NCBI GenBank assembly: GCA_007833815.1
Contig: CP033464.1
Span: 4,396,001 to 4,460,000 of the forward strand
Reading direction: 5' to 3'
Origin: Brevibacillus laterosporus
Lineage (GTDB): Bacteria; Bacillota; Bacilli; Brevibacillales; Brevibacillaceae
Length of the DNA: 64,000 nt
A program made the translations under genes and the position numbers. Positions 42,183-51,031 of this stretch are shown piece after piece. The first letter of the stretch is position 1. Every line of letters starts with the position of its first letter. The notes below the pieces were generated by a model. It was not told where the DNA came from. It worked only from the letters and a program-made list of their open reading frames with translations, and ran no database searches.

Positions 42183-42359
42183 TCACTCACCTTTACAAAG
42201 CTCATTGACAATTGCGTGATAGTACTTCGGGAATCTCCTTTTGATGGCTTGCTGAAGTAACTCAATGTCCCTATTATTGCATTTCTCAGGGTTAAGCTTC
42301 ATTTGAACAACAATAAAGTCATACATCCAAGAAATAAGATTTACTTGCGCCTTGTCCAT
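42183..42359 (-). CDS. Small helical protein (58 aa)
   Basis: ATG 9 nt after AGGAG. Helical MDKAQVNLISWMYDFIVVQM and a basic end. An open frame extends further upstream but has no start codon with an SD. Unknown. Confidence 0.5.
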   Translation of the reverse strand: MDKAQVNLISWMYDFIVVQMKLNPEKCNNRDIELLQQAIKRRFPKYYHAIVNELCKGE

Positions 42360-42475
42360 TGCATCTATCTCCTGTAGTGACTCACGTTTTATACGTATCT
42401 GATCGTATACTTCGTCAGGGACATTATCATTAGATTATTCCTTTTTATGCTTATACAAAACATATCAACCTTTTC

Positions 42476-42504
42476 TTGAATATTGGTATTTATTAGTTGA
42501 TAAT
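42476..42504 (+). promoter_or_regulatory. Promoter of the plus-strand secreted protein
   Basis: TTGAAT (42476-42481), 17-nt spacer, GATAAT (42499-42504), about 43 nt before the ATG. Confidence 0.5.
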
Positions 42505-42546
42505 AAAAGATATAACATTATTTTCTATAATACTAAGGAGGAAATT

Positions 42547-43227
42547 ATGAAAATACAAAAACACCTCGCAATCTCTCTCTCTATCTTATCTATCATTAGT
42601 GCCAATGCAGGGACTAGCTTTGCAGCTCAACTACCTGTAAAAAAGGCAACAGTTCAGACTAATCAAAGCCAAATTGTGAGAGATAAGATATTCAAATTAT
42701 CAGACCCTACTTTGAATGGAGCGATAAAAGACGGCAAGAAAACTTCAGAACAATATAACTTATTTATGAAATCATACGACCTTCCTGTAATAGAAAACAA
42801 GATCAAGCTTTTTAATCCAACGGCAGAAGTTGTTACCCCCTATAATCTAGTATTCTCAGAGTCTTACTACTATAATCAACAAATGAAACCTTATACACTA
42901 GCTCAGGCTAAACAAACGGCAGCTAGTTTTAAGGGCTACATACCTTTTTCCATAACTACATATGGCAACGATGTAAATTACTTAGATTCATCTAGCGCAG
43001 TCCTCAAACAAGGCAATAAGGTCATTCAACCTTTATCTATTGATGGTAAAGATGAAATGCCATCATATACAGAATACTATCCTAAAACACCTTCATATAG
43101 AGCAATTATCGTAGCTTCTTTCCCATTAGATCAAATTGATTTTTCAAAGGAAGCAACATTAGTATATATGTATGCAGGGCAAGAGCTATCCGTTTCATAT
43201 AAAGTCAACTTTGGATTATATAAATAG
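42547..43227 (+). CDS. Secreted protein on plus strand (226 aa)
   Basis: Signal peptide MKIQKHLAISLSILSIISA with cleavage after SFA (about residue 27). The mature domain is beta-rich with many Tyr (FSESYYYNQQMKPYTLAQAK, SYTEYYPKTPSYRAIIVASF). RBS AAGGAGG. Own promoter, opposite strand: a likely lysogenic-conversion gene. No family recognised; unlike the toxin-like gene, no partner follows. Confidence 0.72.
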   Translation: MKIQKHLAISLSILSIISANAGTSFAAQLPVKKATVQTNQSQIVRDKIFKLSDPTLNGAIKDGKKTSEQYNLFMKSYDLPVIENKIKLFNPTAEVVTPYNLVFSESYYYNQQMKPYTLAQAKQTAASFKGYIPFSITTYGNDVNYLDSSSAVLKQGNKVIQPLSIDGKDEMPSYTEYYPKTPSYRAIIVASFPLDQIDFSKEATLVYMYAGQELSVSYKVNFGLYK

Positions 43228-43331
43228 GGATTTTAAAACGATTTAAATACTACCTATCATTTGTTTCTATATAGTTTAACTTTATAGTCAGCGATTTTTT
43301 GTTTGGTGTATTGCATGTTTACGGATAATGG

Positions 43332-43400
43332 GAAAACCGGAATCCAATCATGTCGTCAAATTGTTCGGTTTTCTGTACGACCTCACTTTGACGACATGAT
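43332..43400. repeat. Two interleaved inverted repeats (pseudoknot-like)
   Basis: Stem 1: GAAAACCG (43332-43339) with CGGTTTTC (43366-43373). Stem 2: ATCATGTCGTCAAA (43347-43360) with TTTGACGACATGAT (43387-43400), 14 bp and perfect. The 5' arm of stem 2 lies inside stem 1 and its 3' arm outside, the order of an H-type pseudoknot. Lies between converging genes in a 226-nt gap. No T-run follows on either strand. Confidence 0.65.
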
Positions 43401-43453
43401 CCCAAACCTCAAAACTTTATTTCTCACATTCTAGTGCCTCCTTAATCATATAT

Positions 43454-43681
43454 TTAGTCAACAGTTCTAATCATATAAGACTCTACATTAGGAACTGGTA
43501 TGTAGCCTTTCATCATTCTTGTTTGAAAAGGTATTACTTTCCGTTCATTTTCCCATGACTGCACTTGAAATTTACTTATCAGCTTTTCTACATTTTGTAT
43601 AGACATTTCTCCAATTACTCCTTCGTTGTAGATGGAACATTCCTTTATTGTTGTACCATCTTTCAATACAATGTCTACCAC
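43454..43681 (-). CDS. Unknown protein (75 aa)
   Basis: GTG start after AGGTGG (four in-frame earlier start codons overlap this SD). VDIVLKDGTTIKECSIYNEG resembles the opening of 5269-5565. Unknown. Confidence 0.6.
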   Translation of the reverse strand: MVDIVLKDGTTIKECSIYNEGVIGEMSIQNVEKLISKFQVQSWENERKVIPFQTRMMKGYIPVPNVESYMIRTVD

Positions 43682-43721
43682 CAGTACCACCACCTATCCC
43701 CCTAATGAAATCCTTCTTTTA

Positions 43722-43904
43722 TCATGTTGTTGCTGCTGAAGTCAGAAAAAATATTATTGCTGTAAATATTCCAACACTTTGTAAGTAACTAAACTGAGGT
43801 ATCCCAAATATCAGGCAAACACCTTGTACAGCCAGTCCACCTAATGCAAAAATTAGAATTATGAAGAGAAACATTACTGTTATATCTTTTGTTTCCTGAT
43901 CCAT
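43722..43904 (-). CDS. Two-TM membrane protein (60 aa)
   Basis: Hydrophobic ITVMFLFIILIFALGGLAVQ and a second segment SVGIFTAIIFFLTSA. ATG behind AGAGATG. Unknown function. Confidence 0.6.
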   Translation of the reverse strand: MDQETKDITVMFLFIILIFALGGLAVQGVCLIFGIPQFSYLQSVGIFTAIIFFLTSAATT

Positions 43905-43934
43905 TAGCGCATCTCTTTTCCGTAAAATATACTT

Positions 43935-44381
43935 TTATTTGCTTGTATCCTTTAAGCCAACTTCGATTACTTTTTGTAAGAACATTTTTTTCTCTTGTGT
44001 TAATTCTACGCTCGACTCTTTTAGTTCAAATTGCCATGGATGTCTATATGCCGTTTCAATTAACTCTCTAAAACTAAAAGCGCATTCTCTTATCCCTAAG
44101 TCAGCATTAGGAAGAACATACTGATATTCATAACATTCATCAATGTAATAGTACTGGTTCGCAAGAACATCATAAAGTGTATTAAATTCACCTCCTCTTT
44201 CATTTCCATACATACATTTGGTGTTTATATAAATTTCTCCAATATCATCAACATGTCGTTCAATACTGGCTTTTAACTCTTCAGCCTTTTTATACTCCTC
44301 TTCCTCACTTCTTTCGCTCAACCAAGGTTTTTCAGGTATGACGACCACTTCACTAATATTAGTTTTCTTTATTTTAATCAT
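43935..44381 (-). CDS. Unknown protein (148 aa)
   Basis: Starts 8 nt before the end of the upstream gene. Acidic with SERSEEEEYKKAEELKASIE helix and a KKMFLQKVIEVGLKDTSK end. Unknown. Confidence 0.65.
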   Translation of the reverse strand: MIKIKKTNISEVVVIPEKPWLSERSEEEEYKKAEELKASIERHVDDIGEIYINTKCMYGNERGGEFNTLYDVLANQYYYIDECYEYQYVLPNADLGIRECAFSFRELIETAYRHPWQFELKESSVELTQEKKMFLQKVIEVGLKDTSK

Positions 44382-44628
44382 TTTCTATATCTCCACTATT
44401 TTTATTTTTTATATAAACAGTCACATAAGATAAAATCTGAGATGGCATGCCATATGGTCTTTTATTTTTAAATACGCAATGTTTGACCTTCAAAACTTCA
44501 AAATTACCTATCATATCATCTACGTTAATGTCTATAATTTCACCTACTCTTGGTATTACATTTGCTTGATACTCAAAGCTACTTTCGTCCTCAAATTTCA
44601 ATTCAACTTCAATACTCGTATCTCTCAT
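44374..44628 (-). CDS. Unknown beta protein (84 aa)
   Basis: ATG behind TGGAGG. VELKFEDESSFEYQANVIPR, RVGEIIDINVDDMIGNFEVL: a small barrel-like pattern. Its 3' end contains the SD for the next gene. Confidence 0.65.
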   Translation of the reverse strand: MRDTSIEVELKFEDESSFEYQANVIPRVGEIIDINVDDMIGNFEVLKVKHCVFKNKRPYGMPSQILSYVTVYIKNKNSGDIEND

Positions 44629-44666
44629 GATTTACCTCCATTGAATAGATTTTTTTTTTATTCATA

Positions 44667-44792
44667 TCAAAATAAGCCTCTGTTGATAATCATTCGATAT
44701 TCATAATCAAGATAACCGAACTCTTTACTTTGTTTCGAATTACTCTCATATTTTAACCAATCAGTCCATTGACAAATTAAGCCATTTTTCAT
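44667..44792 (-). CDS. Small protein (41 aa)
   Basis: ATG after TAAGG, 11 nt from the upstream stop. MKNGLICQWTDWLKYESNSK. Coding placement in a tight series; function unknown. Confidence 0.45.
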   Translation of the reverse strand: MKNGLICQWTDWLKYESNSKQSKEFGYLDYEYRMIINRGLF

Positions 44793-44802
44793 TAAATTTG
44801 CC

Positions 44803-44952
44803 TTATTTAATAATTAAAGCCCATTTCGCATTTGCAATTTCTTCTATAGTAAAGTCTACAAATTTTTGTTTTCCATATTCTTTGCAAAATACTTGACTTC
44901 CCACATTTGGCACATCAATAACAATTTTTTGACCTTCCAGATAGAGCCTCAT
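44803..44952 (-). CDS. Small protein (49 aa)
   Basis: ATG overlaps the preceding stop (ATGA). MRLYLEGQKIVIDVPNVGSQ then EIANAKWALIIK. Small alpha/beta, possibly toxin/antitoxin-sized; no family recognised. Confidence 0.55.
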   Translation of the reverse strand: MRLYLEGQKIVIDVPNVGSQVFCKEYGKQKFVDFTIEEIANAKWALIIK

Positions 44953-45104
44953 AGCTTCACTACAGTCACTTCCTGTTTTTCCAAAATCGTTTTTATTGGG
45001 AGTATTACCTCTCCCTCTAAAACTCTTATGAATAATTCATTTGGCAAAAGGTTGTTGAGCAATGTTTTCAATTCACACAACCTTTTTGTCGTTTCTGAAC
45101 TCAT
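44949..45104 (-). CDS. Small leucine-rich protein (51 aa)
   Basis: ATG behind AAGGGG. MSSETTKRLCELKTLLNNLL helix followed by a beta hairpin. Coupled by overlap to the 49-aa gene downstream. Confidence 0.55.
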   Translation of the reverse strand: MSSETTKRLCELKTLLNNLLPNELFIRVLEGEVILPIKTILEKQEVTVVKL

Positions 45105-45134
45105 TAATTCCCCTTCAAATTTTTGATAAAATAT

Positions 45135-45548
45135 TCATTTCATCAATTTTTCTCTGTAACATTTCACTGAGCAAAAATCTCCTGTTCCACTTGGATATCC
45201 AAAAATAAGTTTAAAATTAATTCCGCAATTCTTACAATTATCATGAGGAAATTCTATTGCTTCTTCATACCTTACATATCCATCTGACATGTTCTTATCT
45301 ATTTTTACATCGTATCCCTTCCAAGAATAGTGCACTATGCGATTCTGTGATTCTTTACGTATGTATTTTTCAAAAATATAAGGTGAAACTGTAATGCTCT
45401 TTCTCCAATCAGGTTTTTCTCTCCATTTAGTTACCTCTCGAAGCTTATCGCCTAGTTCTTCATTTCTCTTTCGTAATTTTTCATTCTCATATTCTAACTC
45501 TCTGACACGTCTCTTGCTCCAAAATGAAATCAATCCTAATCTCTCCAT
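45135..45548 (-). CDS. Coiled coil plus zinc finger protein (137 aa)
   Basis: Residues about 15-45 form a coiled coil (RELEYENEKLRKRNEELGDK). The C-terminus carries NCKNCGINFK and FCSVKCYREK, a four-Cys treble-clef-like finger. Possible DNA-binding dimer. Confidence 0.65.
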   Translation of the reverse strand: MERLGLISFWSKRRVRELEYENEKLRKRNEELGDKLREVTKWREKPDWRKSITVSPYIFEKYIRKESQNRIVHYSWKGYDVKIDKNMSDGYVRYEEAIEFPHDNCKNCGINFKLIFGYPSGTGDFCSVKCYREKLMK

Positions 45549-45560
45549 TTCATATGATCA

Positions 45561-46235
45561 TTAGCAATATCCCATATAACTTATATCTAGTTCAAAATCA
45601 TAGTTTGGATGTAATCGATAGACTACTCGGCTATCAACGCTCTTTCTGGCATACCAGAGACAATTTGCTGTACCACCTTTATTTCCATCGTATACAGCAA
45701 TTACAACACTACTACGATCAATCATATGCTCATTTCTCTTTTGCAATTTAGTAGGATGATAGTCACCAGTAACAGTGTCTTTGACTATGTATTCGTTTAA
45801 GGTATCTACGTATATTGCCTCATCTGCTAGATCAAACATTTTTCTATACCATTTCTTTTGCTCGACACTCCATACCTTATCTTGATTTTCAAAGGGTACT
45901 GACAGTATGTTTTGGATATGTGGATATTTACTCTTCAGGCGATGAACACAATAAAATGCTAATGTATCAGTCCCTAAAGCTCCACCCGAAATGAAACGAG
46001 TTATACCTTCTTGTTTAATTACAGCTTCTATCGTCTCTATTAATTTCTCTTTTAACTTCATCATTGTAGGATTCTTCATATCATAGCCACCAAGTTTGTC
46101 CGGTCTATGCCCAGTAAAACAAGCTGTCTTCTTACGTAGTTCTTCTTTTAGTCGCTTACGTTCTACTTTAGCGGCTTGCTCAAGCTTATACTCCTCTGAG
46201 TTTCTTTGTTCAAGAATCTTCCTGAAATCTACCAA
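45561..46235 (-). CDS. SLOG-family protein (YoqJ/YpsA-like)
   Basis: TTG start after AAGAGGTG. An N-terminal charged helix precedes the SLOG Rossmann core: ACFTGHRPDKLGGYD, then FISGGALGTDTLAFY (nucleotide-binding loop) and a VVIAVYDGNKGGTANCLWYA strand. YoqJ of SPbeta belongs to the same group. SLOG proteins bind nucleotide ligands and some act in defence signalling; the role here is unknown. About 224 aa. Confidence 0.82.
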   Translation of the reverse strand: MVDFRKILEQRNSEEYKLEQAAKVERKRLKEELRKKTACFTGHRPDKLGGYDMKNPTMMKLKEKLIETIEAVIKQEGITRFISGGALGTDTLAFYCVHRLKSKYPHIQNILSVPFENQDKVWSVEQKKWYRKMFDLADEAIYVDTLNEYIVKDTVTGDYHPTKLQKRNEHMIDRSSVVIAVYDGNKGGTANCLWYARKSVDSRVVYRLHPNYDFELDISYMGYC

Positions 46236-46259
46236 ACACTTCACCTCTTAATTTGTGAT

Positions 46260-47198
46260 TTATATTTGCAAAATCCCCTCTAATACATCACTAATTACTT
46301 TTTCATTTAATTGACAACCAGCAGCTTTAGCGTGACCTCCGCCACCGTATTTCCGTTTTGCTATATCTCCTAGATGGAAATCATCTTTAATTCCCCGATA
46401 ACTAATTTTCTTATCACCCATATTGACCATTACAATAAAATCAACCTCTGGGTGATTCTTAGCAAGTTCATTACCTAGCTCTGAATGATATCGTTCCGCA
46501 AAAACTATACCAGCGACACCATTGGAATCGTTCTTTACTATTAGCTCTTTTTCTTTTTGTTCTATGTATTCCTTAATTCTCTTTTCCTCAATATCTAGTA
46601 GCATTTTCTCTGATCGACTGAAGTCTACAATTTGTACTAATTCGAATCGCTCAATAAATTTGTCTCTACCTATAATAGTAAGCAAATCATTCAACTGTTT
46701 TGCATGTTTATCTTTAAATTTTGTATTCCATTCCCATGTGTCAAATCGTCTAACTAGCTCAACAAACCGTAAAAGATCTGAAATATTAATTTCATAATTC
46801 TCCCATATGTAATGGTAAAAGAGACTTGTTCCACTAGATTTCATGTACTCTTCGGGAGGATAGATGCTTATTTCCAAATCATTTACTTCTGCCCAGTCAA
46901 ATTTATTAAGCCACTTTGCGGTTACATGGTGGTCAATCAACTTGTATTTATCTTTTGCTCTAAGATCCCTTGATATTGAAAAGTCGATTAAATTTGCTAC
47001 TTTTTCATTAACTGATATGTCTGTAATAAACACCTTATCGTAGTGCCTATATTGCTCAGTAGCAGTAAATTTTTCTATTTTCAAGTTAATCTCATCGTAA
47101 TTACAATATTCAACATCTACATCTTGAAATGCACATTTTGCTACAATAGCACAGCCAACACCGTCTAAATCTGTATGTGTAAATAGTTTAACTTTCAA
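46260..47198 (-). CDS. DHH-DHHA1 phosphoesterase (NrnB-like)
   Basis: TTG start behind AAGGGGG gives (M)KVKLFTHTDLDGVGC, the first metal motif. Then KVFITDIS (motif II), YKLIDHHVTAKW (DHH motif), and the DHHA1 end KYGGGGHAKAAGCQL. This arrangement degrades oligoribonucleotides or cyclic nucleotides; NrnB of B. subtilis is a close architectural match. In a phage it could recycle RNA or remove signalling nucleotides. The frame opens 22 codons further upstream without an SD. Confidence 0.85.
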   Translation of the reverse strand: MKVKLFTHTDLDGVGCAIVAKCAFQDVDVEYCNYDEINLKIEKFTATEQYRHYDKVFITDISVNEKVANLIDFSISRDLRAKDKYKLIDHHVTAKWLNKFDWAEVNDLEISIYPPEEYMKSSGTSLFYHYIWENYEINISDLLRFVELVRRFDTWEWNTKFKDKHAKQLNDLLTIIGRDKFIERFELVQIVDFSRSEKMLLDIEEKRIKEYIEQKEKELIVKNDSNGVAGIVFAERYHSELGNELAKNHPEVDFIVMVNMGDKKISYRGIKDDFHLGDIAKRKYGGGGHAKAAGCQLNEKVISDVLEGILQI

Positions 47199-47235
47199 AA
47201 AATAAGCCCCCTTTTTATCTGATAAAACACGTCTT

Positions 47236-47589
47236 TTAATAGATATCTTCAAATGTATTGCCAATTACCTCACACTCACGAATTAATTCAGCCGTATGAT
47301 GTTCTCCCTCTTCATATGGATCACTATAATGTGGATCGTGCAAATAAAAGTAAGCTTGCTCAGTAAGCCATTTAACGATAAGTTGCCCATAAAATTCATG
47401 ATGTACTATGTACTCCTCATAGACCTGTTTGTTATTTTTATCAGGAATGCCAACATTTTTTAAAATAGCAACCTCTTTGGTAGCAATACCATCTAAATAA
47501 TCTCTAAAATCTTTGTAAATTCCATCGTTAGTTATAATCACATCTTTTGTAATCCATTTTTGTCTATTATCATCCCAAGCTAAAAACAT
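47236..47589 (-). CDS. YopX-like protein (117 aa)
   Basis: MFLAWDDNRQKWITKDVIIT, then NVGIPDKNNKQVYEEYIVHH, matching the YopX pattern in which the G-x-x-D-K-N-x-K-x-x-Y-E loop introduces a barrel. Named after an SPbeta gene; function unknown. Confidence 0.65.
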   Translation of the reverse strand: MFLAWDDNRQKWITKDVIITNDGIYKDFRDYLDGIATKEVAILKNVGIPDKNNKQVYEEYIVHHEFYGQLIVKWLTEQAYFYLHDPHYSDPYEEGEHHTAELIRECEVIGNTFEDIY

Positions 47590-48020
47590 CAACTCAGCCT
47601 ACTCTCTTTATTGGTATCATAAATCTTCTGAAGCTCCTCAATCATGCCCTCTATTTTAAATTGTTCAACTTCCCAAACTCTGCTACCGCACCAGCTTTCC
47701 CAGTTGCAATATAAGTCGATCTCAAATGATTTACTATATTTTTGTTTATTATCTAACTTTATTACCCCAAAAAACTTGTGTAGCACACTGATCACATCTT
47801 CTTGATTCATACTGTAACACTCATCAACCTTTTCACTCATCTCAAATTGAATGAAAGCAATTAATGCATCCATGTGTATAGGATTAATTCTTGATTGAAC
47901 GTATAGTGTTCTTTTCTCAATGTCATATGTATGTGATAGCCCATATGTATAGATCTTATCTGAATAGATTGATATACCATGCTTTAAGCACTCTACTATT
48001 TGCTTTCCTGTGTTCATCAT
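47589..48020 (-). CDS. Unknown protein (143 aa)
   Basis: ATG behind GAGGAGTG. MSEKVDECYSMNQEDVISVL, WESWCGSRVWEVEQFKIEGM. Acidic alpha/beta. Stop overlaps the next start region. Unknown. Confidence 0.65.
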   Translation of the reverse strand: MMNTGKQIVECLKHGISIYSDKIYTYGLSHTYDIEKRTLYVQSRINPIHMDALIAFIQFEMSEKVDECYSMNQEDVISVLHKFFGVIKLDNKQKYSKSFEIDLYCNWESWCGSRVWEVEQFKIEGMIEELQKIYDTNKESRLS

Positions 48021-48035
48021 TACCACTCCTCTTGA

Positions 48036-48944
48036 TTAGGCAGCATGGCTTAAAAAAATAGTTTTTACTAGGTCTGGCAACAATCTACTCAAGCTTTTAC
48101 GCATAATTTTTTCTTCGTATTCTTTTGGTAAGTAATCACTTTCCTCTTTTAATAAATCCTCGTAAATCCTAACGTTTAGATTCTTTAAAATTACACCCAT
48201 GTCCTCAATACCGAAATTTTCATCTAGAATTCCTTCGTCAACTAGCTTATACAAGAACTTTTCAACTCTTGCCTGTGTTACATAATGCTCAACAAATAAC
48301 ATCTCTGGAGTCTTTAATTGATTTGGGTCTTTAGGTGCTTTTTGTTTTTGTACTTCTCGAAAACTGTCAGTCACCAATTTCACAAATAATTGCTTTCCAA
48401 ATCTGTCTTTATAGTCAATATTCTTTACGACAATCCCTTCTCCGGTTTCTAAATCACCAAGCTTACCGCCAAGCAATGTTTTGCCAACAAATGACTTAAG
48501 ATGTTCATATCCCTTATACTCTCCTTGATAAAATACAGGAACAGGATTTAAATCTAGCCGTTCAGCTTCTTCTATAACCATCGAGAAATCTACATATTCA
48601 TTTGTGTATGTATTATAAATATCAAATAAGAAAAATTGTTTTTCATATTTTGTATACTTTACCTTATGTGGATTCAGCCATTCACCAAAGTAAATACCGC
48701 CAATACATAATTCATTTGGGTTAAGCTGCTGAGTCCATTGATAAAAGCCGCCCAATGTATTTTCTTCATCTAGTTCAGTATTACGTGAGAAGGCACGAAT
48801 TTTTCCACTGTTCTCATCAAACATAAAAGAGGCATTAGCTCCATCTATTTTTTCCTGTATAACAATCTGATCACCTTCATTTAAAACTCCAACTGTAGTT
48901 TTATGACCATAACGAATTATATCCATATACTTTTTACGTTCCAT
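48036..48944 (-). CDS. RNA ligase (T4 Rnl2-like)
   Basis: Nucleotidyltransferase-superfamily ligase with the nucleophile K32 in QEKIDGANASF (motif I), RAFSRNTEL (Ia), GGIYFGEWLNPHKV (III), ETGEGIVVKN (IV) and QLFVKLV (V). Length 302 aa with a helical C-domain (VEHYVTQARVEKFLYKLVDE), the Rnl2 pattern. It joins 3'-OH and 5'-phosphate RNA ends, usually in nicked duplex RNA such as cleaved tRNA. In this window it fits with the CCA-adding and RlaP-like genes. Confidence 0.86.
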   Translation of the reverse strand: MERKKYMDIIRYGHKTTVGVLNEGDQIVIQEKIDGANASFMFDENSGKIRAFSRNTELDEENTLGGFYQWTQQLNPNELCIGGIYFGEWLNPHKVKYTKYEKQFFLFDIYNTYTNEYVDFSMVIEEAERLDLNPVPVFYQGEYKGYEHLKSFVGKTLLGGKLGDLETGEGIVVKNIDYKDRFGKQLFVKLVTDSFREVQKQKAPKDPNQLKTPEMLFVEHYVTQARVEKFLYKLVDEGILDENFGIEDMGVILKNLNVRIYEDLLKEESDYLPKEYEEKIMRKSLSRLLPDLVKTIFLSHAA

Positions 48945-49038
48945 TCAAAAATACCTACTTTCTTAATTTTTATTTTTTATTTAATTCAAAATCATAAACT
49001 TAAATCGTGAATAAATGTTATCCAATTAATCCAATCAT

Positions 49039-49662
49039 TTATTTGAAATAATCAATATTATTGATAAAGCTGATTTTCCCATCGTCAATTTTTACAAATT
49101 CGGTGATAACAGTATCCCAATCCCTTAAAGATTTATCTTTATATTCATCAGTCTCTTCGTCATACTGCTCGAACCAGTATTCAACACCATCATCAACGCT
49201 CGTATTTTTAAATACAAAGTACGGATACTCCTTTTCATCATTATTAAATATGTCATCAGCAATTTGATTAAATCTTTCTGCGATATGTTCAAGTGCTAAA
49301 TATGAAACACCTTCATCAGTTAGATGAAACTTATTGTTGTTTACAAGGAAATCTTTAATTCCCTGTGCTACTATTTCCTTGTCTTTCGAAAAGAAAATTT
49401 GTTGCATTGAAAGTTCCCAACAAATACGATCAGAGACACTATCACAATTATTAATAATTTCGTTTAACTGCCGTTGCAATTGATCTCCCCCGAATCCGAT
49501 AATGCCTTTCTTATAGCCATATGGTGTTTGAATTTCATCATACATATATTTTTCCAGTAACACATCCCAAATAATTGGACTAAACAACCAAGAATTTTTG
49601 TATTCTTCATCTACAACACCGTTAAAACTCTGATCTAGCAAATAAATACTACTACTGCTCAT
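49039..49662 (-). CDS. Unknown protein (207 aa)
   Basis: ATG behind AGAGGG. Helical, acidic, with SWLFSPIIWDVLLEKYMYDE and WFEQYDEETDEYKDKSLRDW. No motif recognised. Followed by its own non-coding gap with an A/T-rich tail. Confidence 0.65.
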   Translation of the reverse strand: MSSSSIYLLDQSFNGVVDEEYKNSWLFSPIIWDVLLEKYMYDEIQTPYGYKKGIIGFGGDQLQRQLNEIINNCDSVSDRICWELSMQQIFFSKDKEIVAQGIKDFLVNNNKFHLTDEGVSYLALEHIAERFNQIADDIFNNDEKEYPYFVFKNTSVDDGVEYWFEQYDEETDEYKDKSLRDWDTVITEFVKIDDGKISFINNIDYFK

Positions 49663-49721
49663 TTTCATCCCTCTTCATTTTTTATTTTATATGTACCAAT
49701 TAAAATCACTATTTCATCCTA

Positions 49722-49937
49722 TTAGATTTCCCAATCTATCCATTTATACTGCTTCGCTTTTATACATGCTTCTTCCGTACTGATAGAATAGGGATAATGA
49801 TTTTTTAGAATATCCTCTGATGGAAAATAACCAGTTTCTTTATCCCAACACACTACATTGTCCTCTAAAAACTCTAAACCACCTATATACCACCCTGCTG
49901 CGGATTCTTGGCGAACATTTCTGATTACTCTATTCAA
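49722..49937 (-). CDS. Unknown protein (71 aa)
   Basis: TTG start with AGAGGTG 14 nt upstream. ESAAGWYIGGLEFLEDNVVC then WDKETGYFPS. Small, aromatic-rich. Unknown. Confidence 0.55.
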   Translation of the reverse strand: MNRVIRNVRQESAAGWYIGGLEFLEDNVVCWDKETGYFPSEDILKNHYPYSISTEEACIKAKQYKWIDWEI

Positions 49938-49973
49938 AAGTTCACTTTACACCTCTCTATTAAATTTCCATTT

Positions 49974-50651
49974 CTAACTATTAATAGTCCACTGAATAGA
50001 AAAATCGTTATCCCAGCATGCGCTTTTGGTTATATAGTCTTGATTTTGAAATTCCCTAAAAAAACCATATTTCAAATCATTTTTCAGGTCTTCTTCAATA
50101 GTTACATCGTTATCAATCTGTTCATGTAAATCTGTAATATTATCCGCTACATATCCCCCTTTTCTACCATCGCAACAGCTCCATTCAATACAATATTTAT
50201 GTAATGATCTAACAGTATTAAGAAGAATAGATTTTAGTTCATTAGAATAGCCGAATCGTTCTTGATTAATATTTATACTTTTAAAAATATTACCATTTTC
50301 ATGTCGCTTAACTGCCGCCATCCAATCACATAACATTTCAACGATATCCATTAGATTCATATCTTGAATACCATTCTGATGATATTCTGGGTGATGACTA
50401 TTATTTGCATAGTGATGATTCAACGCTGGCTCAATTGCCTTCAGTTGAGCTTTGTATTCTTCTGATCCATATGTAAGCTTTTTTAAATTTGGTGTAACTT
50501 GTTCAAAAATAAGCATTTCTTCATCGCTAAACTTTGAATAATCATGACTGACTCCTCTCTTGAATAGCTCTGATGAAAATTTATTCAACTCATTTCCAAC
50601 TTGACGCTTATGCTCTAGAACTCCTGCAATGTGATTACTTGTAAATTTCAT
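49974..50651 (-). CDS. DUF5662-like protein (225 aa)
   Basis: Matches the DUF5662 pattern: HDYSKFSDEEMLIFEQV, then HHYANNSHHPEYHQNGI and LMDIVEMLCDWMAAVKRHEN. The clustered His and Asp residues resemble an HD-like metal site, so a phosphohydrolase is possible. ATG behind TGGGGG. Family function is not known. Confidence 0.72.
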   Translation of the reverse strand: MKFTSNHIAGVLEHKRQVGNELNKFSSELFKRGVSHDYSKFSDEEMLIFEQVTPNLKKLTYGSEEYKAQLKAIEPALNHHYANNSHHPEYHQNGIQDMNLMDIVEMLCDWMAAVKRHENGNIFKSININQERFGYSNELKSILLNTVRSLHKYCIEWSCCDGRKGGYVADNITDLHEQIDNDVTIEEDLKNDLKYGFFREFQNQDYITKSACWDNDFSIQWTINS

Positions 50652-50667
50652 TTCTAACCCCCATATT

Positions 50668-50868
50668 TCATTTGTTTACTAAGCCATAACTCTCCATTTG
50701 CATTAATTCATGTTCACGTACAGTTTTCTCACGTTTGCATTCAGTACAGTAAAGAACAAATCTATCGTCACCCGACACTTCAATATACGAATTAATATAT
50801 TGGACATGAATGTCATTCAATATCCAACTATGTTTGCATTTTGGTTTTTTTCTAAATATTGAAAACAT
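50668..50868 (-). CDS. Zinc-finger protein (66 aa)
   Basis: ATG behind TGAGGAGG. KPKCKHSW and LYCTECKREK form a Cys/His4 site. Small basic adaptor-like protein. Unknown. Confidence 0.65.
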   Translation of the reverse strand: MFSIFRKKPKCKHSWILNDIHVQYINSYIEVSGDDRFVLYCTECKREKTVREHELMQMESYGLVNK

Positions 50869-50892
50869 AATTCCTCCTCAAACAACCAATGT

Positions 50893-51027
50893 TTATTTGT
50901 CTAACATTGACTTTCGAATTTTCTTTACAACTTTAAAATCACTTTCGTTTAGATGAATTGGATTTGTTGAACGTATGTAGTTAAACCATTGAATAATTTT
51001 CAATTTTTCTAAGTTAGTTAGATTCAA
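50893..51027 (-). CDS. Small basic protein (44 aa)
   Basis: TTG behind AAGGAGTGAT. (M)NLTNLEKLKIIQWFNYIRS then DFKVVKKIRKSML. Basic helix, possible nucleic-acid binder. Confidence 0.5.
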   Translation of the reverse strand: MNLTNLEKLKIIQWFNYIRSTNPIHLNESDFKVVKKIRKSMLDK

Positions 51028-51031
51028 TTTA

